Shown: in pieces, positions 43,079 to 53,499 of the stretch
Layout: the number at the start of each line of letters is the position of its first letter
Numbering within the stretch: the stretch's first letter is position 1
Assembly (NCBI GenBank): GCA_030386875.1
Contig: CM059566.1
Coordinates: 39,034,068-39,098,067 of the forward strand
Origin: Morinoia aosen
Taxonomy: Eukaryota > Arthropoda > Malacostraca > Amphipoda > Talitridae
Reading direction: 5' to 3'
Length of the DNA stretch: 64,000 nt
Program-made: the position numbers and the translations under genes
Notes under the pieces: model-generated
Database searches by the model: none
Told to the model about the DNA's origin: nothing
What the model saw: the letters and a program-made list of their open reading frames with translations, nothing else

Positions 43079-45821
43079 CACATTGACGCTTGACGACGTC
43101 CATAGACGTCATGCGAGTTTTTCCAAATGCACACCCCCACCATTCTAAACTTATAGTTGGAAAAGATACCGAATATTTTGTGTCAGTTTATATATTTAAT
43201 AAACGAGTCTATTGACAGTAAAAAATGGAGTGACGTCTATAGACGTTGTGGCGCTTTTGGTACCCGCAGTGGCACAAATTACTCACGACGTCTCTTCCCG
43301 TCATGCAAAAATGAAACGCATTATATCATATAAACTTTCTTTATTCAGTTTAAAACTATAACACAACATTTTTTCAGGAATGCAAGTGCAATTACAAGAA
43401 AATGAAATGTCTTTTACTGTTTAGATTTAATTTGAAACAGAAATGAAAAATATTTTGATAATTCCTTCGACTAGTTCCTTGACAACTTTGGGGCAAATAA
43501 AAAAATAATAGACTACAAAAGGAATGAGAAATAAATTCATCTACTGAATGAAAAATTACTGTATCACATTAAACAAGAAAAAGTACAGGTTCATGACCTG
43601 AGGTCTAGCCGTATGCATGCTTGCTTAGGTACTCTAATGCCCATGGTAAAGAGCAAAACATGGTACTGGACATAAAGGTGGTGTACCATCACAATCTTTA
43701 CACCTTTATCGTGTCTCTCTCCTCTTCTTTTCTTGTGTGCACACTCTACAACGTAGGTATTGAGGAACATTTGCTTTCAATGAAGGAATGTTTTCCAAAC
43801 AGTGAAATTCATCAATTCTTTCATATTCCGAGGGCTTGTTGAAGGAGCAGATGTTTTCGTTGGCTGTTCCACTCCGAGATCCACAGATGCCAGTGCTCCT
43901 ATAAAAGCATCTCTGAACTTCAGAATTTGCAGATTTTTTTGTTTTGACACCTTGAAGAGCACGTAAGAATTCATCACAGCAATATCAAGAAGATGGAAGA
44001 AAACCTTCTTGTACCATTTTATGGTCTTCCTTGGAGTACTGCAGTAAGAGAGAAGTTGGTCTGAACGATCGACTCCACCCATGTTTGCGTTGTTATCTTG
44101 AACACAAATGGGCTTCAGTTTACTACGTCCAAGATTTGAGGTGCAATTCACCATTTTGTGATGATGCTTGGTGCTAAGCATAAGAATTTCTCTCTTGTCT
44201 TTCCATTTTGACACATAAACGGGTCCTCTTCTCATCCAGCAGGCCTCACCGGGTTTCTTTAGTTTCCTTTGAGTGATGCTCTTGGGATTGTCTCATCTAT
44301 TCGTCCTGAGAGTTCCAATAGTATGAGTTTTTCTGTTATGCAGTAACTCAGAAAGACCCACACTATTATAGAAGTTATCCATGTAGAGTCCGTGACCTTT
44401 ATCAAGGTATGGCCGCATCAATTTCATCACACTTTTCTGGCAGTGACCATCTCCTTCATCATCCTCTTCCACGGTTGACTTACCTTGATAAATCACAAAG
44501 TTCAAGACGAAGCCGTTAGTTTCACAAAGGGCATAGAACTTGATGCCAAACTTGTGTTTTTTGCCTATTATGTATTGGCAAAATCGAAGTCTTCCACGCC
44601 ATGCCATCATTGACTCGTCAAGACTGAGGTTCTGTTCAGGGTAGTAGCAGCTACGAATGTAATCTATCAATAAATCAATGATAGGCCTTACTTTGTTGAG
44701 AGGATCATCACTCTCTTCCGAGTCCATATGCAGATGCTTTAGAATCATTTGATATCTTTGTCCACTCATGATTTTCGGGAACGCTGGAATTACATACATT
44801 CTTTTAGGGCAAAAATAATGCCTAACAGTTGGCATGTTTACATGGCCCATTAGGAGACTAACAGCGAGAAAACGTTTCAACTCACTCATAGTCAAAGGAA
44901 CCCACTTTGCTACCTTAGATCTTCGAAGGATATTTGGAGCTTCAAGTAATCGTTCTGCATACCTATTTGTTCTGTCAACCACATGATCTAAGATTGCATC
45001 TGAAAAAAACAGACCTAATATATCCAACGGCGTCGCGTTGTTCGGTACATCAACAATAATTCCTGGATGTTGTTCAAAAGAGAACTCTTCAATAGGTTCT
45101 TCAATATCAACCCACTCAGAAACAACAGATTGTTGACAAGCACTTTCATTACCCACAGTCACTTCCTCTTCTGAGGGAACTTCATCATTCGTCACAACAC
45201 TTTCACATTCACTGCTTGTGCTGTCACTAGCATTTCCATCAGGTTCAAAATCTTTGTCTCCAGCCGAGTCATCACTCCCCTCTGAACTGTCAAGAGTCAC
45301 TTGAAGAACCTTCTGCTAATAGTGCTGCTATTTGTTCATTAGTAAATGAAGCTTTACGTTTACTCATGGTAAAGGCAAACTAATAATTGTGTGATGTCTC
45401 AAAAATATTCTGAGAAAAAGAAAAAATATGAAAACTATATAGATTAGAAAGTATGTTATATCCATAAAAAGAAATTGAATGTCTCTAATTACATAAATAA
45501 TACATCAGAAGTAACACAACGGTTCAAAGTCACACACCCGATCACTCACACGGCCGGTGAAATACTGAAACGAGCTGTCAACCAGTGTCGTATATCTGTC
45601 TCGGAAAGATGACGCAATATGGAAACAGAGGAAGTCCAAAACACTCATACACCCGCTCAAAATTGGTACAAATGGTGCATCTTTCCCGCAACCCTATGTA
45701 GAAACACACTGTATTGACGTCTCCTCAAGTCCAGGGGTTATTGTGCCAGGTCTAGTTACGACGTCTATAGACGTCTGTGCTAATTGGACTAAACTGGAAA
45801 ACTGAGGCAAGCGTCAAAGTG
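43079..45821 (-). mobile_element. piggyBac-family transposon, 2743 bp, TTAA-flanked
   Basis: TTAA lies on both sides (43075-43078 and 45822-45825). The inverted ends are CACATTGACGCTTG (left) and, read inward from the right, CACTTTGACGCTTGCC. A sub-terminal palindromic motif, GACGTCYATAGACGTC, occurs near both ends (about 43098 and 45759) and a variant near 43231. It may bind the transposase. The target in uninterrupted form is present at about 49788-49805 in a sister foldback element. The single gene inside is broken. Confidence 0.92.
43634..45367 (-). pseudogene. piggyBac transposase (DDE_Tnp_1_7), broken
   Basis: This family cuts and pastes DNA at TTAA. Reading starts at ATG 45365-45367 (MSKRKASFTNEQIAALLAEG). 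A one-base insertion near 45287 shifts it into the acidic domain (DSSEGSDDSAGDKDFEPDG). The core has all three catalytic aspartates: SLDESMMAWRGR, LYMDNFYNS and NMGGVDRSDQ. An in-frame TGA at 44293-44295, probably a CpG change of Arg, separates the second and third aspartates. Another frameshift at about 43800-43840 leads into the C-terminal Cys-rich finger (LRCRVC, RCKDCDG), which has a TAA within it; the final stop is at 43634-43636. With two frameshifts and two stops it is inactive, but only slightly decayed. Confidence 0.9.
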
Positions 45822-46720
45822 TTAATAACGGAAGCTAACCCCCCTATTACAAACGTTAAGAGGTTGGGTCGTGAGGGGGGGGAGCCACAGTTCTTCTAGT
45901 GAAAATTATAAATAACGGTTTCTAGTGACGTCAGTTTATATCATCTCCAATGGCGGCCACCCGGTACCCAAGATGGCGGCCGCCATCTTAGAGCTGATGT
46001 AAATGGACGTCACTAGAAACCTTTATTTATAATTTTCACTAGAAGAACTGTGGCTCCTCCTCACGACCCAACCTCTTTACGTTTCTAATAGGGGGTTAGC
46101 TTCTGTTATTAATTAAATTCCGCTTGGTGCACTCGCTTTCTTTGGCACTCAAAAGCCAACTTCAAAGTTGAATAATTCGAAAATAACGCATCAGCAAGCA
46201 GAATGTCATTGGTGTAAAACGTCTTAAAATCTTCCATATTACCTATCTATGGCAACAAAATTATTAAAATTGTTGACAACATTGAACTCAATATTGACCC
46301 TAAAAGATCCTAGAAGTGAATTCAGGCTCTGCAGGGTAAGCTAATAATATATTACAAAGTATTCAAACGTACTCTAACAGCTCAATTGCGCAAAAAAGAA
46401 AACCTACCACTCTAACTTGTAAAATACTCGTTTTCCACAAAAAGTGTATAGAAGAAAAGTTGTTTATTTCAATGTTATTACCATGATTCAAGCAACAAAA
46501 ATTTGAAAATTGATTAGTAGCTGTTCATTTAATCGCATTCATCATCAAAGACAAAAATTAACATACTGCTATAACTCGTAAAATATTCATTTCCAATGGA
46601 AAGTGCATAGAAGAAAACTTGTTTATGTTGATCTAATAAACTATGTTTAGGCATCGAAAACTGGATAATCAATTACTGAATCCCTTCACATTTACTGATA
46701 TACTGCGCAGTGTAGATGGC

Positions 46721-47019
46721 TCATTACTTTAATGCAAAAGTTATTTGTGAAGTTTCAGAGCACTAATACTTAATGGTTTTTGAGTCTACTAGTTCTTCAT
46801 TTTGCAGCTGTTTCCAACTGCATGCTCAAGTTTGCAATCTCATTTTATAAATTAATTTGTAAGCAAGTTAAATCAGGAAAAAAATTCAATTCAATGTAAA
46901 AAATTCTTGGGAGATATTTTCCTACCTATGGTACTTTTATTATCAATTTCCTTCACTGTGGGATCTTTATTATTTGGTGTAGTGCTCTCAGGAAGATAAT
47001 ACTATTTAATCTATTTGAA
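46721..47019. other. Unassigned AT-rich spacer
   Basis: Sequence between the foldback element and the next SINE-like copy. Nothing recognisable. Confidence 0.5.
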
Positions 47020-48010
47020 TTTGTGCTTCCAGGAGATAATGTAAGGTCCTAAGCTAAACATTAACCCTAAATGGCCCAAATTTTTTACTCCTATTCACAA
47101 TATCACAACCACTGTTACCAGACTGATGCTGGCATCAGGTTACCACCAACACTAGAATGGGAACAAAACTGCCGTCTGTCAGAAAGCTTAAATGTCACAT
47201 CAGGACACAAATTGGTATTTGTTAAGGAGAGTACACTAATTGATTTCCACATTTTTGTTACTTCTATAGTGGTAATTGGAACGAAATAAACCACTTTTCT
47301 TCTCTGCACTTTCCATCGTGAATGGGTATTTAACAAGTTATAGCAGTGGGTTACTTGCCACAATTACGTTCTTTCAAGCGTTGGAAAATTCATTTTGAGG
47401 GGTGACTCCAATAGAATCTTTGTTCCAACGGCTCTAATGCGCTTGTATGATCATTAGGTTATGTTAAGTTATTTTAGGTTACCTGAGGTTATGTTAGGTT
47501 AGATTATTTCAGTTACGTTACGTCACCGCTGTAACTTGTTAAATACTCATTTGCAACAAAAAGTGCATAGAAGTTGTTTATTTTGACTTAATTAACATGA
47601 TACATGCAACAAAAATTCAAAAATTTATTTGTGTCCTCTCATTAGCATTTACCCATAAATTTACAAAAAATAAATCATATTTAGCATTTTTACTGAGTGT
47701 GCTATATTTGGCATATGGAGGCCTATCTTCATTGAAATAGAATATATTTTTTAATATTGACCATCTTTTTTAGGTTCACTATTGTCTTGTTTTCTAGTCC
47801 TTACTGCTCTCTTCTCCAACTTTTATCTTGTTTCATCAACTTACTTCTTATGTTACTGTTTTTTGCCCAGGAAATCTTGTATGGGAATGCATCTTGTGCA
47901 TAACTTGCCCATTCCCTTAACACCATACTAAATGGTGCCTTCCTTCTTTCTCTCTTTGGATTACCTTTGTTGTAATTAGATAGGCTCAAACTAACTAGTA
48001 ATCAAATTAA
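47020..48010 (+). repeat. SINE-like copy 4, split by later insertions
   Basis: The head (GTGCTTCCAGGAGATAATGT to CCTAAGCTAAACATTA) lies at about 47020-47068. The body resumes at about 47758 (GACCATCTTTTTTAGG) and ends near 48010 (ACTAACTAGTAATC). The roughly 690 bp between them contain a foldback element and other foreign sequence. Confidence 0.6.
47270..47620. repeat. Small foldback element
   Basis: Inverted arms: the left arm CTCTGCACTTTCCATCGTGA to TTTAACAAGTTATAGC (about 47303-47345) pairs with TAACTTGTTAAATACTCATT to AAAAAGTGCATAGAAG (about 47532-47575). The arms resemble the outer arms of the element at 42520-46720. The loop holds TTAGGTTA-like runs. Confidence 0.7.
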
Positions 48011-48739
48011 ATATGTTTGGCACAGTAGTATATACAGTATAAATTCAGGCCATTGTACTTAATAATACACAGCATAGGTAAAATAATAATGAACTAAAAC
48101 TTGAATCTTTCTATATTATGATGTGAAGCCCAAGCTTGTCATAAACCCATAGAGTAACTCCCACTTTCTGAAACCTTTGCCTTATTTCACATATTTTTTC
48201 TTGCTTATTGTTTTTATATTATGTAAATGTAAGAGTTCTATCTCAAAGTTCTCTTCAGTCATTACAATTTCTAACACACTAATTGCAATGGGTTGAACTG
48301 AAGTTCAACATTCAACTCAAATTTAAAGCAAAAAATTGTTGCAAATTTTCAAATACCAAACGTTAATTTGGTCTATTAAATACCTTCAATTTGAAAAAAA
48401 GACAGTAAAAATTTTTCACACAACCCATCGATGGGTTGTATAGCAAACGTTTCGATTGAAAAAATGTAGAAAATTGTTTTAAATGCAAACTAAAGATAGT
48501 CGAGATTGCAGCAACCATGGATGCTGTGAAGTATAGGCTATTATAATCATGTTGTGTCTATTGCAATATTTGAAATGGAAGTACTTCATAATGCCAAGAG
48601 TCGTAACTGATATTTTGTGAAATTTCCCGTCAGTGGCCATTGATTTAGGTTAGCTAAGTTTGTCTATCATGTCCTATGGGGATTGGCATCCTCATGAAGA
48701 GGACTGTTAGGTTACCTCAGCTGTTGATGGTAATTCTTC
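48011..48739. other. Unassigned AT-rich sequence
   Basis: No open frame, RNA gene or repeat recognised. Confidence 0.5.
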
Positions 48740-48960
48740 AGGGGTACTGTGTTTTGTTTCTACTTAACTTTTTTAAATTTTTATACATCCAATTTTTGTT
48801 TTCTTTTTCTTTCCTAACTTATCATGGTTTCTATGTGCAGGATATCCTATGTGGAAACACTTCTTGTGCATAGATTACCCATTGTCTATATTTTACAGTC
48901 AATGGTCTTTTCTTTTTGCCTTCTTGAGATGACCTTTGATGTGGCTAAGGGTTTTTAACT
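48740..48960 (+). repeat. SINE-like copy 5, partial
   Basis: Only the 3' half is present: GGTTTCTATGTGCAGGATAT, TGTGGAAACACTTCTTGTGC and a diverged GGTCTTTTC block. It shares the GTGCAGG segment with copy 1 and belongs to the older subfamily. Confidence 0.5.
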
Positions 48961-49119
48961 TGCTAATGTGTAAGAACTAACAGGATTTTCTGTCAAATTT
49001 CTGTTTATTTACACTGTATAATTCCTGTAAATGTCAATTTTTCATAATGCCTCAACTACATAGGATTTATTACTGTGGACTTGCTTAAGGAAGGGACAGC
49101 TATTATATGTAAGTCAACC

Positions 49120-49430
49120 AGCATTCCCAGATGTCAGGTCGTAAGCTGGACATTAGGTAGGCCTTTCATTTAGTTACTATAAAATAGATTTTTTGTTTTG
49201 TTACAAAATTTCTTCAGTTCAGGGCTTTTTTGTAACATTTATTTTTTGTTTCAATTTTTTGTCTTTTAATAAATTTGTTTTATTTCTGCTGTTTCTATGC
49301 ACTGGGTATAAGACACAACTAGTGCCTAGATTCTGCATTCTCTTAAATTCCTCACTAAATGGTGCCTTCAACTTTTTTTAAGAATGCTATTTTTGTGCTT
49401 TGGGAGGCTTGAACTTATAATCCAATTTAA
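49120..49430 (+). repeat. SINE-like copy 6
   Basis: Head GCATTCCCAGATGTCAGG, then TAGGTAGGCC, GTTTTGTTACAAAATTTC, CTAAATGGTGCCTTCAAC and GGGAGGCTTGAAC. Moderately diverged; no clear target duplication. Confidence 0.6.
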
Positions 49431-49998
49431 AATTACGGTTTGATATTTTTATGTATATTCTGTCATCAGTGCTGTTCAGAGTTTAACTAATAAATCAGTA
49501 CAATTTTTGGTCATAATGGAGTTTAATGCGCTTACGGAAATGGAAAATTCTGTTCCAAAGAATCACTAAATGAACATATTTAAAAATGTTTTACAAGAAT
49601 GACAGGTCAATATTGAGTTTAATGTTTTCAACGATTTTCATAATTTCGTTGCCATAGATAGGTAGTATGGAAGATTTTAAGACGTATTACAAGAATGACA
49701 TTCTGCTCGCTGATGTGTTATTTTCGAATTATTCAACTTTAAAGTTGGCTTTCGCGTGCCAAAGAAAGCGAGCGTGCCAAGCGGAATTTAATTAATAACA
49801 GAAGCTAACCCCCTATTACAAACGTAAAGAGGCTGGGTCGTGAGGGGGAGCCACAGTTCTTCTAGTGAAAATTATAAATAAAGGTTTCTAGTGACGTCCG
49901 TTTACATCAGCTCCAAGATGGCGGCGGCCATCTAGGGTACTTGGTGGCCGCCATTGGAGATGATGTAAACGGACATCACTAGAAACCTTTATTTATAA

Positions 49999-50540
49999 CT
50001 AGTGTGCACGGCCCGCCAAAAATGATGGGATTCAATACCTCTCTCGAGCTAACTTTCCACACACGGATGACTAACTAACAAATATATCTATCCTAATAGT
50101 ACCCGTGATAAAAAATATTGTTATACTTGCGCACTGGTGAAACTCGCATCTCAGATACGGTCATTATGGCTATTTTTATGAGCATGACATAGAAATGGAA
50201 GAGCAGACTCAAAACAAATAAACAAAGGGTATTTTTAGGTAGTAGAAGGACCCGTGGAAATTCATTGGACCCGTGGAAATTCCTAGGTGGACCCGTATAA
50301 AAATTCTGTCAATATTACCTAATCTATGCTAACCTATCCTATTCTAATCTAACCAAACCTATCCTATACAAACACATCCTGGTACAATTCAAACATATCA
50401 ATACATGTAAAGGCCATCTTTTAATTATATTGAGGAATTTGGTATCCATGATACCGCAAACTCAGACATCCTATGTTTCTTAAGAAGCGGACACCAAACA
50501 GGTATATAAATAAACATACAATGGGTATTATTAGGTCAGA
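49999..50540 (-). mobile_element. Non-autonomous Helitron (second family) in a foldback arm
   Basis: On the minus strand it begins TCTGACCTAATAATACCC after an A and ends GGGCCGTGCACACTAG before a T. Deleting 542 bp rejoins TTTATAA with TTTTCACTAG, which is the uninterrupted arm sequence present at about 46026-46042 and 49873-49880. The ends differ from those of the 8516 and 51732 elements, although the interior shares GGACCCGTGGAAATTC and CCTAACCTA-like strings. No coding capacity. Confidence 0.75.
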
Positions 50541-50840
50541 TTTTCACTAGAAGAACTGTGGCACCCCCTCACAACCCAACCTCTTTACATTTGTAATAGG
50601 ACGTTAGCTTCTGTTATTAGTTAAATTATGCTTGGCACGCTCAAGCCAACTTCAAAGTTGAATAATTCAAAAATAACGTATCAGCGAGCAGAATGTCATT
50701 CCTGTAAAACATATTTAAATGTGTTCCTGTATTGATTCTTGGCAACGAAATTATGAAAATTGTTGACAACATTGAACTCAATATTGACCGATGACATTCT
50801 GCTCACTGATGCGTAATTTTTAAATTATTCAACTTTAAAG

Positions 50841-51092
50841 TTATAGGAGCGTCGAATATAAAAGTGAACGAACGGACTCGTAAATATGCTGTAATACGGT
50901 ATTGACAAAACAATGGGTGAGGTTAGGTTAGGTAATGTTATGTGAGTTAGATAAACTAACCTAAAATAACATTATTCAACCTAAAATAGCTTACCTTAAA
51001 TTATCCAAACCGACGCTGTGACCCAACAATGTTGCGACTAAGCAACCGACTATATAATGTTATTCCTATCTGAATGTAATTATTGTTATATC
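50841..51092. repeat. Insertion with paired TTAGG-like and CCTAA-like runs
   Basis: GAGGTTAGGTTAGGTAATG and the inverted AACCTAAAATAACATTATTC and AACCTAAAATAGC face each other over about 80 bp. The surrounding foldback arm continues on both sides (CAACTTTAAAGTTAT before, CTCGAAAATAACGCATC after). No family name is offered. Confidence 0.4.
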
Positions 51093-51235
51093 TCGAAAAT
51101 AACGCATCAGCAAGTAGAATGTCATTCATGTGAAATGTTTTTAAATGTATTCCTTCAGTGATTCTTTGGAACAGAATTTTTCATTTCCGTAAGCACATTA
51201 AACTCCATAATGACCTATTTTTTGTATATCTGATC

Positions 51236-51731
51236 AAAAAACAAAATTATACCTACGCGAAAACGCAGTCTAGCTATGCACACTCGCTTACCTTGAAAAC
51301 ACTTGGAGCTCAGCTGCTCATGTAGGAGTAAGCCTCTTCAACTGCCCAGCTGTACATGCACTTCTACAAGACAGCAACTCGTGGAAGAGACATGAGCGTC
51401 ACCTCCAGTCCCCTTACATCCACCGCTGCCTCAGCCTAATCCACAGAGCACTCTGGGCAGGCTCCAACTGACCCCCAGAACTATCGCTGCTGCAGCCACA
51501 ACTACCTAGTAACACAGGCAGGACAATGTACCGAGCACACATCCTATGTCCTCTCGTGAGCGCATCCTCTCACTGACTGACTGCTGGTCAGTCACTGGCC
51601 TACAGTCGGTTGCGCAGTGCTTTCATTCGGCGACTGCCGAGAGCATACACAACAGTATAATTTGCTCAAACATCAACAGTTCGGGGAATAAAAAACAATT
51701 ATGAAATTTTTCTAATTTATTGAACAGACGA
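51236..51731. other. Unassigned GC-rich sequence
   Basis: From about 51270 to 51655 base composition is balanced and codon-like, for example CACCTCCAGTCCCCTTACATC, but stops occur in all frames. It may be a decayed exon or LTR. No homology recognised. Confidence 0.35.
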
Positions 51732-52643
51732 TCTATATATCAATACGCTTAAAGCAAAGTTGGTGGGTAATGCTCCACATCCAATGTAACCCATTGGATG
51801 TGTTTGAATACGTCCAATAGGATAGGTAGGTTAGGATATTTATATTTCTTTGTTATTTTTTATTGTTTTCTTTTATTTTCTTGTTTAAATTCTTAATTCT
51901 TTCATATTTTTTCATTTTTAAATTTTTTCTTCCATTTAGTTTTTCATGTTTTCAATTTTAATTATTTATTATTTTTTTATTTTTTAATTGATAATTTTTT
52001 CATATATTTTTTCTTTTCTATTTTTTTAATTTTTTAACTTTACTACTTATTTTTCACTTATTAATTTATATTTATTCAAATTACTTTTCATTTTCTTTTT
52101 TCATGCTTTTTATTTTTTCTTATTTTTTGTTTATTCTTCTATTAATTTTTGTCTATTCTTTTATTGTTTGTTGTTCGTTTATTGCTTTTATTTGTTTATT
52201 AATATATCAATTTTTTATTTATTTTTCTTATTCTTTCAATTTCTGTATATATTTTTAAATTTGTTAATTTTTTATTATTCAAATTTTTTCATATATTTAT
52301 TATTTGTATTTTGTATTTTTTCATTTTTTTCTAATTTTTATTATTTTTTTTTATTTTTTAATATCTTGTCCGCACCTATGTTTTTAGTTTTATTTATTTA
52401 AATTTTTTTATTAATTCAAATCAATTTTGTACAATTTTTTATTTTCTTTTAATTTTAGCATAGGTTAGGTAAAATTGGTTAAATTTTTGAGATGGTTACA
52501 TGGTTTTTTATGTTCAACATGTGATCAGGATAACTTTGATTAGAGTTGGATATTTAAGGTTAGGGGTGGCTTAGGTTAGAATGTTATGTTAGAATTTTGC
52601 AGGAAATGTTTACCGATTTTTTTCATGGGTCCACCTAGCTTAA

Positions 52644-53495
52644 GGAGAGCGTCTCCCTTCTGCACCCCATGTTTTGGAGATTTCTTGCGAAACTGGGATT
52701 TTGGCCGCTATAAGAAGTGTAAGGGTCAGGTACATCCTGTGAAAAAATGAGACTCGTACGGTCATTCGTTCGCCCGCTACGGGGGTTTAAAGAATGGGGG
52801 GGAGGGGAGGGGGAAGTGGTATTTTATCATGTTACACCTCTCCCATGGCACTTTCTTCACGACGCGAAGTTGCTATGTCATCTCCTATGTCTCTGGATTA
52901 CTCTATAATGATTTCAGGGGTCAAACTTGAACCAAAAATTTAAAAAAAATTTTTATTTGTATTGTTTATGTTTCTTTGTTTTGCTTATAATGTAAACAAT
53001 GGTTTTTGGGGTTTCAAAATGCTTCTTCTCCTACAGTTTTCGAGCTACAGTGATGGTTTTGGTATCATTAAATGCGGGAAGACGCGGGCTTTTATGGATG
53101 CTAAAATTCGTTTCCTCAAATTTACATTTTCAATATGAAAAAGTGTAAAAATATTTAAAAAAAAGCCCTTTTTTGGAAATGTAAAAATTTATGACTTCAT
53201 AACTCATGAGCAATAAATAATTTTGGAATGAATTTTAGCATCCATAAAAGCCCGTGTCTTTCCGCATTTATTGATACCAAAATCATCACTGTAGCTCAAA
53301 AACTGTAGGAGGAGAAGATTTTTGAAACCCCCCCCTTCAAACTTCGTTTTCTTTGATTTCCCATTTTCTTTTCAAGAAAATTGAACTTTTGCTCTAAGCA
53401 AAAACGATTCCAAATTCAATTTCCTATCAGTATATCAAATTTCATTGTTCTAGGTTCAATAATAAAGAAAAAAGTCCGTATGGGGGACGCTCTCC
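52644..53495. mobile_element. TTAA-flanked MITE, 852 bp, with internal inverted repeat
   Basis: TTAA lies on both sides (52640-52643 and 53496-53499). Inverted ends are GGAGAGCGTCTCCC and GGGGGACGCTCTCC. A long internal inverted repeat pairs GCTACAGTGATGGTTTTGG (about 53046) with CCAAAATCATCACTGTAGC (about 53277), and GGATGCTAAAATTCG (about 53096) with its partner near 53230. TTAA duplication suggests mobilisation by a piggyBac-type transposase. No open frame. Confidence 0.85.
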
Positions 53496-53499
53496 TTAA

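Larger units (their letters stand above)
42520..46720. repeat. Long foldback element (arms about 0.7 kb), interrupted by piggyBac
   Basis: The left arm (about 42520-43078 plus 45826-45965) and right arm (about 45970-46720) are inverted copies. AGTTTTCTTCTATGCACTTTCC near 42612 pairs with the matching run near 46598. GGTCAATATTGAGTTTAATA near 42866 pairs with the matching run near 46290. AGCCACAGTTCTTCTAGTG near 45883 pairs with that near 46040. The centre, near 45960-45985, is CCAAGATGGCGGCCGCCATC. There is no coding sequence in the arms. Related elements occur at 47270-47620 and 49505-51235. PiggyBac (43079-45821) splits the left arm. Confidence 0.85.
49505..51235. repeat. Nested foldback complex
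   Basis: The outer arms (about 49515-49605 and 51135-51230) are inverted: ATAATGGAGTTTAATGCGCT pairs with the matching run near 51210. Inside them is a second foldback like the one at 42520-46720, from GGTCAATATTGAGTTTAATG (49605) to CTCAATATTGACC (50790), with its centre at about 49915-49950 (AAGATGGCGGCGGCCATC). A Helitron (49999-50540) interrupts the inner right arm. About 250 bp of TTAGG-like sequence at 50841-51092 interrupts the outer right part. Confidence 0.8.
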
